A stretch of 64,000 bases of DNA, from positions 8,866,001 to 8,930,000 of the forward strand of contig NZ_JACHMO010000001.1 of assembly GCF_014205015.1 (NCBI RefSeq), given 5' to 3'. The translations under genes and the position numbers were made by a program. The notes under the pieces were generated by a model. It worked only from the letters and a program-made list of their open reading frames with translations. It searched no databases and was not told the DNA's origin. This document shows positions 55,922 through 64,000 of the stretch, piece by piece. This stretch comes from Saccharothrix ecbatanensis. Lineage in GTDB: Bacteria; Actinomycetota; Actinomycetes; Mycobacteriales; Pseudonocardiaceae. Within the stretch, counting starts at the first letter, position 1. Each line of letters begins with the position of its first letter.

Positions 55922-57886
55922 GTGAGTGTCGAGTCGGTCTTCCCCGCCCTGGAACCCCTGCTGCCGAGGGTGTCCAAGCCGGTGCAATACGTCGGCGGGG
56001 AACTCAACGCCACCGTGAAGGACTGGGACGCCGCCGCCGTGCGGTGGGCCCTGATGTACCCGGACGCCTACGAGGTCGGGCTGCCCAACCAGGGCGTCAT
56101 GATCCTGTACGAGGTCCTCAACGAGCTGCCGGACGTGCTGGCCGAGCGGACCTACGCGGTGTGGCCCGACCTCGAGAAGCTGATGCGCGAGCACGGCGTC
56201 CCGCAGTTCACCGTGGACGCGCACCGGCCCGTGGCCGCGTTCGACGTGTTCGGGGTGAGCTTCGCCACCGAGCTGGGCTACACGAACATGCTCAACGCGC
56301 TGGACCTGGCGGGCATCCCGATCCACGCCGCCGACCGCACCGAGGACCACCCGATCGTGGTGGCCGGTGGGCACGCGGCGTTCAACCCGGAGCCGATCTC
56401 GCCGTTCATCGACGCCGCGGTGCTCGGTGACGGCGAGGAAGCCGTCCTGGAGATCACCGACATCGTCCGCGCGTGGAAGGCCGAGGGCTGCCCCGGCGGG
56501 CGTGACGAGGTCCTGACCAGGCTCGCCGAGACCGGCGGCATCTACGTGCCGCGCTTCTACGACGTGGAGTACCTGCCCGACGGTCGCATCCAGCGCGTGG
56601 TGCCGAACCGCGAGCGCGTGCCGTACCGGGTGTTCAAGCGGACCACGATGGACCTCGACGCGTGGCCGTACCCGAAGCAGCCGCTGGTGCCGCTCGCGGA
56701 GAGCGTGCACGAGCGGATGAGCGTGGAGATCTTCCGCGGCTGCACGCGCGGCTGCCGGTTCTGCCAGGCGGGCATGATCACCCGCCCGGTGCGGGAGCGG
56801 TCGATCGAGGGCATCGGCGCGATGGTGCAGCGCGGCCTGGAGGCGACCGGTTTCGAGGAGGTCGGCCTGCTGTCGCTGTCCAGCGCCGACCACTCGGAGA
56901 TCGCCGAGATCACCAAGGGCCTCGCGGACCGCTACGAGGGCACGAACACCGGCCTGTCGCTGCCCAGCACGCGCGTCGACGCGTTCAACATCGACCTGGC
57001 CAACGAGCTGTCCCGCAACGGCCGCCGGTCGGGCCTGACGTTCGCCCCGGAGGGCGGCAGCGAACGCCTCCGCCGCGTGATCAACAAGATGGTGTCGGAA
57101 GAAGACCTGATCCGCACGGTCAGCGCGGCGTTCAGCGCGGGCTGGCGGCAGGTGAAGCTGTACTTCATGTGCGGCCTGCCCACCGAGACCGACGACGACG
57201 TGCTCCAGATCGCCGAGATGGCGAAGAACGTGATCCGCGCGGGCCGCGAGGTGTCCGGGCGCAAGGACATCCGCTGCACGATCTCGATCGGCGGGTTCGT
57301 GCCCAAGCCGCACACCCCGTTCCAGTGGGCCGCGCAGTGCGACCCGGAGACCGTGGACGACCGGCTGCGCAAGCTGCGCGACGCGGTGAACTCCGACCGC
57401 GGCCTTGGCCGGAACATCGGCATGCGCTACCACGACGGCAAGCCGTCGCTGATCGAAGGCCTGCTGTCGCGCGGCGACCGGCGCATCGGCCTGGTGATCG
57501 AACGGGTGTGGCGCGAGGGCGGCCGGTTCGACGGCTGGTCCGAGCACTTCTCCTACGACCGCTGGGTCAAGGCCGCCGAGACCGAGCTGACCCCGCTGGG
57601 CGTGGACCTGGCCTGGTTCACCACGCGCGAGCGCGAAGAGCTGGAAGTCCTGCCGTGGGACCACCTGGACTCGGGGCTGGACAAGGAATGGCTCTGGTCG
57701 GACTGGCAGGACGCGCTGGACGAGCGTGAGCAGGACGACTGCCGCTGGACGCCGTGCTTCGACTGCGGTGTGTGCCCGGCGATGGGCACCGACATCGAGG
57801 TCGGCCCCACAGGTCGCACGCTGCTGCCGATCTCGCCGGTCGGCACGGGCTCGCCGGTGCGCAACCCCACGCTGGCGAACGGCTAA
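55922..57886 (+). CDS. TIGR03960-type B12-binding-fold radical SAM protein
   Basis: A 654-residue radical SAM protein. The N-terminal half has a B12-binding-like fold (VSFATELGYTNMLNALDLAG, VVAGGHAAFNPEPIS). The [4Fe-4S] Cx3Cx2C motif is RGCTRGCRFCQAGMI near 277, followed by EVGLLSLSSADHSEI and the C-terminal ECF-like cysteine cluster PCFDCGVCPAMG. In most actinobacteria it is encoded next to a TIGR03936/DUF2344 protein; here that partner begins near 63.5 kb. The reaction is not established. GTG 55922 is the likely start. Confidence 0.9.
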   Translation: MSVESVFPALEPLLPRVSKPVQYVGGELNATVKDWDAAAVRWALMYPDAYEVGLPNQGVMILYEVLNELPDVLAERTYAVWPDLEKLMREHGVPQFTVDAHRPVAAFDVFGVSFATELGYTNMLNALDLAGIPIHAADRTEDHPIVVAGGHAAFNPEPISPFIDAAVLGDGEEAVLEITDIVRAWKAEGCPGGRDEVLTRLAETGGIYVPRFYDVEYLPDGRIQRVVPNRERVPYRVFKRTTMDLDAWPYPKQPLVPLAESVHERMSVEIFRGCTRGCRFCQAGMITRPVRERSIEGIGAMVQRGLEATGFEEVGLLSLSSADHSEIAEITKGLADRYEGTNTGLSLPSTRVDAFNIDLANELSRNGRRSGLTFAPEGGSERLRRVINKMVSEEDLIRTVSAAFSAGWRQVKLYFMCGLPTETDDDVLQIAEMAKNVIRAGREVSGRKDIRCTISIGGFVPKPHTPFQWAAQCDPETVDDRLRKLRDAVNSDRGLGRNIGMRYHDGKPSLIEGLLSRGDRRIGLVIERVWREGGRFDGWSEHFSYDRWVKAAETELTPLGVDLAWFTTREREELEVLPWDHLDSGLDKEWLWSDWQDALDEREQDDCRWTPCFDCGVCPAMGTDIEVGPTGRTLLPISPVGTGSPVRNPTLANG

Positions 57887-58093
57887 GGGTCCGCAGACCT
57901 CGGCCGCCTCGACCCGGATCGCACGCACGGGCACACCCGTGCCGCCGCACGCACCTGCGGCGCCTGGTCCGGGTCGGGGTTGCGGGCGTACCGCAGCCGC
58001 CCGTCGTCCAGCACCCGGAACACCTTGGGCGCCTGGGCCTGGCCGCAGCGCGTAGTGCCTGCACCGCTCGTGGTCGACCGTCCGCCCCGACAT
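57883..58093 (-). pseudogene. 3Fe-4S-type ferredoxin, frameshifted
   Basis: ATG 58093 begins SGRTVDHERCRHYAL with the first cluster Cys. The coding then continues in another frame as CGQAQAPKVFRVLDDGRLRY up to ARVCPC, and the expected VRAIRVEAAEV end is back in the first frame. Restoring 2 nt near 58050 and 1 nt near 57930 would give a normal small ferredoxin of the kind that serves cytochromes P450. The two lesions make it either a pseudogene or a site of sequence errors. No P450 gene is adjacent. Its 3' end abuts the radical SAM stop. Confidence 0.65.
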
Positions 58094-58297
58094 CGTGGCG
58101 ACGTCCCACACCCCGTTGTCGTGTTCCGAGACCGCGAGCACCACGTGCGCATTGCACTCCGAAATGTGCACCAGGACCGTCCGGTGGCGTTATCCGTATC
58201 CTTTCAGAACCAGTGGCTCGGAGCCTGTTCTTGTAGTACGTTCGGCATGGTCTCATTCGCCCCCGCCGCATGCGTACTCCGGGAGGTTGGGTACTCC

Positions 58298-58831
58298 ATG
58301 AATTCACTGGGCGGTGTCGGGGTGGGCGACAAGGGATCCGGTGAAGAACTCGTCACCGTGCTCTACGTGCAGTTCAAGGGCGCGCTGTACGCCCATGTGC
58401 TCGGCCTGACCAACCACGACCGGCAGTGGACCGAGGACGTGGTCCAGGAGACCTTGATCCGCGCCTGGCAGAACGCCGAGACGCTGGTCCGCGACCCGCG
58501 GATGCTGCGGGGTTGGCTGGTCACGGTGGCCAGGAGGATAGTCATCGACGGGTGGCGCACGCGGCAGGCCAGGCCGCAGGAAGTTGAGCTGACCAGCCCG
58601 GACGCGGTCGAGGTCCCGGACGAGACGGAGCAGCGGCTGTCCATCATGGTGATCAACGACGTGATCGGCAGGCTCGGCGCCGAACACCGCGCGGTCATTT
58701 ACGAGACGTACGTCTGCGGCCGTACCGTGCGTGAAGCGGCGTTGGTGCTCGGCATTCCGGAGGGCACCGTGAAGTCACGGGTCTACAACGCGATGAAGAT
58801 CCTGCGCCGCGCGTTACGCGAATGGCACTGA
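58298..58831 (+). CDS. ECF-type RNA polymerase sigma factor
   Basis: A 177-residue sigma-70 family factor. Region 2 contains HVLGLTNHDRQWTEDVVQET and LIRAWQNAETL; region 4 contains RAVIYETYVCGRTVREAALV and IPEGTVKSRVYNAMKILRRAL. ATG 58298 follows GGGAGG at 9-14 nt. It resembles the SigL-like group. An anti-sigma factor normally follows such genes, but here only ~250 bp of apparently noncoding DNA and a LAL regulator follow, so control may be different. Confidence 0.88.
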   Translation: MNSLGGVGVGDKGSGEELVTVLYVQFKGALYAHVLGLTNHDRQWTEDVVQETLIRAWQNAETLVRDPRMLRGWLVTVARRIVIDGWRTRQARPQEVELTSPDAVEVPDETEQRLSIMVINDVIGRLGAEHRAVIYETYVCGRTVREAALVLGIPEGTVKSRVYNAMKILRRALREWH

Positions 58832-59087
58832 AAAAGCCGGGCATCGGCACCGGGAAGAAATACCCGGACGACGGCGCGGTTATTGTCCGTACGGCCGGCG
58901 AATCTACTCGTGGAAGTCGGACCTCGATTCTCGCGGAAGCCCGGCGGGACGTCTCTACGGTGGGCACCGAAGGAAATCAGGGGGCAGGGATCGCGGTCCT
59001 TCGGTACCGAGAGGGCTGGACAGGTGTCCTACCGTGGTGGTCCCGATCGACCGCCCCGGCTGCGCCGCAGCAGATCGGAGCCTTCCG

Positions 59088-61775
59088 GTGACTTCCGCGA
59101 ACCCGACACCGCTCCACGGCCGGGACGGCGAACTGAGCGCCGCTCGGGAACTGCTGCGCGGAGTGCTGGCGGGCCGCACCACGACGCTGCTCGTCACCGG
59201 CGAGATCGGCGGCGGCAAGTCCGCTCTGCTGACCGCGATCGCCGACGAGGCGCGTGACCTCGGCTTCCCGGTGGCGACGGCGGCCGGCGCCCGGCTGGAG
59301 AGCGACCTGCGCGGCGGCGTGGTCGGCCGGCTCGGGGAAGGGCTGCACGACGGCCCCGCCGAATCGCTGGACTGGTTCTACCGCGTGGTCCGGGAGGCGC
59401 TGGGCCGCGGGCCACTGCTGCTGGTCGTGGACGACGTGGACCTGTCCGACAGCTGGTCCCTCCGCTGCCTGGCATACGTGCTGCGCCGTGTCGCCGACCA
59501 GCCGTTGGCGGTCGTGCTCGGCGCGACCACGGGCCAGCCGCCGCTCGGCGACGTGACGCTGTCCGAGCTGGTCGGCATGCACCACGAGCACATCGAACTG
59601 GCCGGGCTGGACGTCACGGCGGTGGCCGCGCTCGTCGGCGACGCGCCCGCGTCCGTCTGCCGGGACGTCACAGGCGGCAACCCTGGCCTGCTGGCCGCGT
59701 TGGCAGACCAAATCCCCACCGCGGCGGACGTGCGCACGCTCGGCTCGGCGGACATCGGCGCGGCGCTGCGCGTGCGGCTGCGTCGTTACGGGGGCGCGGT
59801 GGAGGCGGTGCGCGCCGCGGCCGTGCTGGGGGAGGACGCGACCGTGGACCGGCTCGCCGCGATGGCGGGCGTCGAACCGCGCAGCGGGCTGCGGATCATC
59901 GACGGCCTCGTGCGGCTGCACGTGTTCCGCGACGACTACCCGCTCGGCTTCGTCCACCCCTACCTGCGCAACTCCGTGCTGGCGGACGTCCCGGTCGCCA
60001 CCAGGGCCGCCGACCACGCTCGTGCCGCCGTGCTGCTGCGGGACGCGGGCGCGCCGGACGAGCGGATCGCCGAGCACCTGCGTGAAGCGCCCGCCGTGCC
60101 GCTCCCGTGGGGCGTGGAAATCCTGCGGCGTGCCGCCCGCGAAGCGATCTACGACGACCGGCTGGACGCGGCACAGGACTACCTGGAGCGCGCGCTGGAG
60201 GAACGCCTGTCGTCCGACGAACGCCTCGCCGTGCAGCTGGAACTGGTCCACGTCACGTTCCTGGTCGACCAGGAAGCCGGCATGGCCCGGCTGCGGGACG
60301 CGCTCGCGCACGCCGACGACGCCAGGTCCGCCGCCGGCCAGGCCGTCACCATGCTGCTGAGGCTGTGCAGCGGCCCGGAGGCACGCCTCGCGGTGTCGAT
60401 AGGCCTGCAACTGGCGTCCCGCCTCACCTCCCAGGAGCACGACGAGTCGTGGGAGCTCCGGGTCATGGCGTACCTCGCCAGCGCGGGCAACGACGTCGCC
60501 CTCGCGCTGCGCGCCAGCATGTTCACCGACGAGCTGGAGTCGGAGGTGCCGCACTCGCCGCGGCTGCGCCAGGTCCACTCCGCGTTCCTCTCGCTCGGGC
60601 ACGCGTTGCGCGGCGAGTCGGCCGAGGACGCCCTGCGGTACGCGGCCGAGGCGTTGGAGGGCGAACGCGTCGACGTGTTCGTGCAGCCGTTCGTGTTCAC
60701 CGTCAGCACGTGCTTCATGGCGGACGCGCCGGAGCTGTCCGACCGGTTCCGCCGCATGATCGGCAGCGAGACCGAGCCGCACGACTACCACCTGCGCAAG
60801 GGCACGGTCGTGTCGATGGCGCACGGCATGGACTTCCTCGCACGCGGCGATCTGGTGCGCGCCAAGACGTTCCTCAAGTGGCAACTGCGACTGTTCGATG
60901 AGTTGGGCTCGGTCGCCGTGTGCCCGATGGCGATCCTGTGCGCGGCCCGGCTGGCGGAGGTTTTGGTCGACCTCGGCCGGTTCGAGGAGGCGCGGGACCT
61001 GGTGGCGCGCTACGGCTTCGCCGACGACCTGCCGGAGCTGTTCCAGCACAACCTGACCTTGTACGCGCGGGGCAAGCTCAAACTCGCCCTCGACGACCCG
61101 CGTGGCGCGTTGGCGGACCTGCTCGAATGCGGGCGAAGACTGGGCGCGTCCAAAATAGACAGCCCAGCGATCCTGCCGTGGCGTGCGCCGGCGGTGCGGG
61201 CGCACCTCGCGCTCGGACGCCGTGAGGCCGCAGTCCGACTGGCAGCCGAAGACCTGGCCCGTGCCAAGCGCTGGGGCACACCGCGCGCGATGGGCACCGC
61301 GCTGATCTCCGTCGGCCTCACCGCGGACGACGACGCCGCGACCCGCGCGTTGGCCAAGGCGGTGGAGTACCTGACCGAGTCGGTCGCCCGCCTGCTGCAC
61401 GCGGAGGCGCTGCTGGAGCTGGGAGCGCAGTTGCGCCGTCGTGGCCGGGCCGAGCGCGCCATCCCGCACTTGCGGCAGGCCGTCGAGCTGAGCGCCCGGT
61501 GCGAGTCCAAGCCGTTGATCCGCCGGGCCGCCGAGGAACTGCGTGCCTGCGAACCGGCCACCGCCCACGGCACCGTGCACGGGTTGACCAAGCAGGAGAC
61601 CCGCGTCGCCGGCATGGCCGCCCAGGGCCTGACCAACCGGCAGATCGCCGAAGCCCTGTTCCTCACCCGCCGCACGGTCGAGCTGCACCTGTCCGGCGCC
61701 TACCGCAAGCTCGGCATCGCCGGCCGAGCTGACCTCGCGGGGGCGTTGCGCCGCCAGGGGCAGTACTCAGCGTGA
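59088..61775 (+). CDS. LuxR-family regulator with AAA ATPase (LAL)
   Basis: An 895-residue regulator. The N-terminal AAA_16-type ATPase has Walker A GEIGGGKS at 38-45 and Walker B LLLVVDDVDLSD near 115; a long helical TPR-like middle follows; the C-terminal LuxR HTH is LTKQETRVAGMAAQGLTNRQ with RRTVELHLSGAYRKLG. The start is GTG 59088 (TSANPTPLHGRDGEL). It overlaps the convergent protease gene by 9 bp. The target is unknown; the upstream sigma gene reads the same way and may be linked. Confidence 0.88.
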   Translation: MTSANPTPLHGRDGELSAARELLRGVLAGRTTTLLVTGEIGGGKSALLTAIADEARDLGFPVATAAGARLESDLRGGVVGRLGEGLHDGPAESLDWFYRVVREALGRGPLLLVVDDVDLSDSWSLRCLAYVLRRVADQPLAVVLGATTGQPPLGDVTLSELVGMHHEHIELAGLDVTAVAALVGDAPASVCRDVTGGNPGLLAALADQIPTAADVRTLGSADIGAALRVRLRRYGGAVEAVRAAAVLGEDATVDRLAAMAGVEPRSGLRIIDGLVRLHVFRDDYPLGFVHPYLRNSVLADVPVATRAADHARAAVLLRDAGAPDERIAEHLREAPAVPLPWGVEILRRAAREAIYDDRLDAAQDYLERALEERLSSDERLAVQLELVHVTFLVDQEAGMARLRDALAHADDARSAAGQAVTMLLRLCSGPEARLAVSIGLQLASRLTSQEHDESWELRVMAYLASAGNDVALALRASMFTDELESEVPHSPRLRQVHSAFLSLGHALRGESAEDALRYAAEALEGERVDVFVQPFVFTVSTCFMADAPELSDRFRRMIGSETEPHDYHLRKGTVVSMAHGMDFLARGDLVRAKTFLKWQLRLFDELGSVAVCPMAILCAARLAEVLVDLGRFEEARDLVARYGFADDLPELFQHNLTLYARGKLKLALDDPRGALADLLECGRRLGASKIDSPAILPWRAPAVRAHLALGRREAAVRLAAEDLARAKRWGTPRAMGTALISVGLTADDDAATRALAKAVEYLTESVARLLHAEALLELGAQLRRRGRAERAIPHLRQAVELSARCESKPLIRRAAEELRACEPATAHGTVHGLTKQETRVAGMAAQGLTNRQIAEALFLTRRTVELHLSGAYRKLGIAGRADLAGALRRQGQYSA

Positions 61776-63290
61776 CCCGTCGTCCGGTCCGGATTGCACG
61801 GCCGCCAGCGCGTCGACCAGCCCGTGCCCGTAGAAGCCGTTGTACTCCGAATAGCCGGTGCAGAACGCGTCCTGCACACCCGTGCCGTTGAGGTCGTAGT
61901 CCGCCGGGCACGGCAGCGTCTCCGCCTGCGCGTTGAGCATCCGGGTCAGGTCGTTGGCGCTCGCCTGGGGATGCGTGGACGCCAGCAGCGCCGCCACCCC
62001 CGACACATGCGGCGCGGCCATCGACGTGCCGCACGAGTAGTCGTACCCGGCGGCCGGCACTGTCGACAGCACGCACCCGGACTTCGCGTCGTCCGGCGGC
62101 TGCCTGCGGTCGCCGCCCGGCGCCGTCACGTCCACCGCGCCCAGCCCGTACGAGCTGTACCCCGCCTTGACCTTCTCCGCGCCCACCGACGACACCGCCA
62201 CCACGTTGCGCAGCTGCGCCGGAAGCACCAGGCACGTGTTGTCCACCGGCCGCGGCTTCACGTCCTCCGGCGCGGCGTTGGTCGGGCTCAGCGCGTCGTG
62301 CCCCGGTTTGGTCAGGTCGGCCGCCGAGTTGCCCGCCGCCGCCACCGTCAGCACGCCCTGCGAACCCGCGTACTCGACCGCACGCCGCACGGCCTCGTAG
62401 ACCACGGACTGCCCCTGCTTGTTCTGGCAGGTGAACACCCACGGGTCGATGAAGTAGCTGTTGTTGGTGATGGTCATGCCCTGCTCGGCGGCCCACATGA
62501 ACCCGCACACCGCGTACTCGGGGTAGATGAAACCGGCGTCGTCCACGACCTTCACCGACGCGATCCGCACGCCCGGCGCGACACCCGTGGTGCCCAAGCC
62601 GTCGTCGGCCGCCGCGATCGTGCCCGCAACGTGCGTGCCGTGCCCGGACGTCGTCGGCGACCACGCCGCGGGCGTCGGATCGGCCACACCGGACGTGCAG
62701 CCCGCGGACAGCGCCGGGTCGAGCGCGCCGACCAGGTCCGGGTGCGCCGGGTCGATGCCCGAGTCGAGCACGCCGACCACCACGTCCCGGCTGCCGGTGC
62801 TCACCGCGTGCGCCTCGGCCGCCCGGATCAGGTCCATGTCCCACTGCTCGGCGGTGCGGTCCACCGCACCCGTCGAAGCGCGCGCTCCGGCCGCCTCGTC
62901 GTCCGGCTTCTTCTGCCGGCCCTCTTTCGGCGTGGCGGGCGCGCCGGTGCGCTTGGAGAGGCCGTCGAACTGCGCGCTGTACGCCCGGTCGACGCCCATC
63001 CGGCGGCCGAACCGGGGATCGGCGGACACGGCGACGGCCACCGCGATCTGCGGGTAGTACCGGGTCGTGGTGCCGCACGCGGCGGCGACCTGGGCCTCGG
63101 CCAGCGGCGCGCTCGTCTCGGCGGAGAAGACCACCAGGTAGCGCAGGGTCGGACCGGGCTGGACGCAGCCCGGCGCGGTCGCCGGCTCCTCCGCGGGGTG
63201 GGCCGCCGCGGGCGTGGTCGCCACGAAGCAGCCGGCCGCGAGCAGCGCCGCGCTGACCGCGACCGCTTGGACGCGGCGGTGCAGAGGCAC
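61767..63290 (-). CDS. Secreted S8 (subtilisin-like) serine peptidase
   Basis: A 507-residue exported protease. Signal peptide HRRVQAVAVSAALLAAGCF, then an inhibitor-like propeptide (TLRYLVVFSAETSAPLAEAQ) and linker. The catalytic domain has Asp in VVVGVLDSGIDPAHPDL, His in SGHGTHVAGTIAA, oxyanion Asn in VLTVAAAGNSAAD and Ser in SCGTSMAAPHVSG. Several cysteines suggest disulfides. GTG 63290 follows GGAGGTCC. No C-terminal membrane anchor is seen, so it is not a mycosin. Confidence 0.9.
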   Translation of the reverse strand: MPLHRRVQAVAVSAALLAAGCFVATTPAAAHPAEEPATAPGCVQPGPTLRYLVVFSAETSAPLAEAQVAAACGTTTRYYPQIAVAVAVSADPRFGRRMGVDRAYSAQFDGLSKRTGAPATPKEGRQKKPDDEAAGARASTGAVDRTAEQWDMDLIRAAEAHAVSTGSRDVVVGVLDSGIDPAHPDLVGALDPALSAGCTSGVADPTPAAWSPTTSGHGTHVAGTIAAADDGLGTTGVAPGVRIASVKVVDDAGFIYPEYAVCGFMWAAEQGMTITNNSYFIDPWVFTCQNKQGQSVVYEAVRRAVEYAGSQGVLTVAAAGNSAADLTKPGHDALSPTNAAPEDVKPRPVDNTCLVLPAQLRNVVAVSSVGAEKVKAGYSSYGLGAVDVTAPGGDRRQPPDDAKSGCVLSTVPAAGYDYSCGTSMAAPHVSGVAALLASTHPQASANDLTRMLNAQAETLPCPADYDLNGTGVQDAFCTGYSEYNGFYGHGLVDALAAVQSGPDDGSR

Positions 63291-63518
63291 GGGGGACCTC
63301 CAGTGCTGGACCGGTCGGGGTGCCGGACTAGAGCCGTCGATCGGACCCGGGGGCGAGACGATCGGGACTGCTGTTGCCGGACGGTAGCCACGCCGGGCGA
63401 AGCAGACAAGCGCGACGGTGCCGAACGGGTCCAAGGTACCGTCCTGGTGGAGTAGGACCGTGGACCGTTGGGGTGCTCACCCCATCGTGGAGCCACCCGG
63501 TACCCAAGGGGAGTAGCC

Positions 63519-64000
63519 CTGAGCCGCCAGCAGCAGCCCACCAATCCGTCGGCCGCACCAGTGCAGAAGCTGCGACTGCGTTACGCCAAGCGCGGCCGGC
63601 TGCGGTTCACGTCACACCGCGACATCGCGCGAGCGTTCGAGCGCGCGCTGCGACGGGCTGGTGTCCCCATGGCCTACTCCCAGGGCTTCAGCCCTCACCC
63701 GAAGGTGTCGTGGGTCGGCGCGGCGCCGACCGGGGTGGCGAGCGAGGCCGAGTACGTCGAGATCCAGGTCGTCGACCGGGTGGACCCGGACGCGCTGCGC
63801 ACCGCGCTGGACGCCGTGCTGCCGCCGGGGCTCGACATCCTGGAGGTCGTCCAGTCGGCCGGCGGCACGCTGCCCGAGCGGATCGACGCCAGCGAGTGGC
63901 GGGTGGAGCTGCCCGGCGTGTCGCCCGAAGAGCTGTCCGAAGCCGTGACCGCGCTGCTCGCCGCGGGATCGGTCGAGGTGGAGCGGCTGACCAAGGACGG
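63519..64000 (+). CDS. TIGR03936/DUF2344 protein, truncated by window edge
   Basis: Partner of the radical SAM protein at 55922. The frame reads QKLRLRYAKRGRLRFTSHRD, RALRRAGVPMAYSQGFSPHP and continues to the window end without a stop. The start is unclear: no ATG, GTG or TTG has an RBS; CTG 63519 follows AAGGGGAG by about 6 nt, and GTG 63561 lies just before QKLRLRY without an RBS. In relatives this gene follows the radical SAM gene and precedes rne, expected beyond the window. Confidence 0.85.
   Translation, partial: MSRQQQPTNPSAAPVQKLRLRYAKRGRLRFTSHRDIARAFERALRRAGVPMAYSQGFSPHPKVSWVGAAPTGVASEAEYVEIQVVDRVDPDALRTALDAVLPPGLDILEVVQSAGGTLPERIDASEWRVELPGVSPEELSEAVTALLAAGSVEVERLTKD

Noticed and set aside
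61767..63290. Mycosin of a type VII secretion system
   Set aside because: The catalytic triad fits S8 peptidases, but there is no C-terminal transmembrane anchor and no ESX genes nearby.

Overview
The window is high-GC actinobacterial chromosome, most likely from the Pseudonocardiales (Saccharothrix, Lentzea or Actinosynnema type). The reasons are strong G/C bias at third codon positions, many GTG and some TTG starts, mycothiol-linked enzymes, an Eis-type acetyltransferase, and a backbone order that from memory matches the Mycobacterium tuberculosis Rv2466c-to-Rv2445c segment: Rv2466c-like oxidoreductase, rpiB, nei, tig, clpP1, clpP2, clpX, then valS, folC, a DUF4233 protein and ndk. The TIGR03960/TIGR03936 radical-SAM pair, which usually lies near ndk and rne, follows.

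Region 1 (1-11.1 kb) holds the Rv2466c-like protein, an aldehyde dehydrogenase, a LuxR-type ATPase regulator (LAL), a ComB-like phosphatase divergent from rpiB-nei, an Eis homologue, a mycothiol-dependent isomerase family protein and several small proteins.

Region 2 (11.14-17.89 kb) is a decayed integrative element next to an intact tRNA-Gly(TCC). It is bounded by imperfect direct repeats containing the 3' half of a tRNA. It carries an actinomycete integrative-conjugative (AICE) regulatory set (HD protein, Nudix hydrolase, HTH-DUF5919 regulator, Pra-like activator, two small proteins, XRE regulator) and only the last 80 codons of a tyrosine integrase. Its cargo is a clearly lower-GC gene for an Mrr-nuclease/STAND ATPase, an antiphage-type architecture, with a perfect 21-bp palindrome just before its RBS.

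Region 3 (17.9-28.5 kb) has tRNA-Pro, a LysR regulator, a 1.26-kb gene-poor stretch, the tig-clpP1-clpP2-clpX proteolysis cluster, an RBBP9-type hydrolase, and then a membrane-anchored nucleoside-phosphorylase-like protein. That last gene is convergent with a class III nucleotide-cyclase-like protein whose C-terminal half resembles the DUF5919 sensor of the island regulator. This pair is the second candidate for an unusual, possibly defensive, signalling system.

Region 4 (28.5-43.3 kb) contains a methyltransferase, a Tat-exported esterase, a CoA-transferase overlapping fdhD, a FAD oxidoreductase, a lipoprotein, a DUF2238 protein, a YdeP-type molybdopterin oxidoreductase, then valS-folC-DUF4233.

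Region 5 (43.3-64 kb) holds PhoD with a possible PHO box, a MerR-VOC fusion with its operator, an 1841-residue secreted amylase-pullulanase with a MalR-type operator, ndk, a three-gene ABC exporter, DoxX, the radical-SAM protein, a broken ferredoxin, an ECF-like sigma factor, a second LAL regulator, a secreted subtilase, and the start of the TIGR03936 partner.

A dispersed repeat, 86 bp with 83 identities, occurs at two convergent 3' ends 32 kb apart and in one place forms a perfect 22-bp hairpin. No CRISPR array, rRNA gene or intact transposase was seen.
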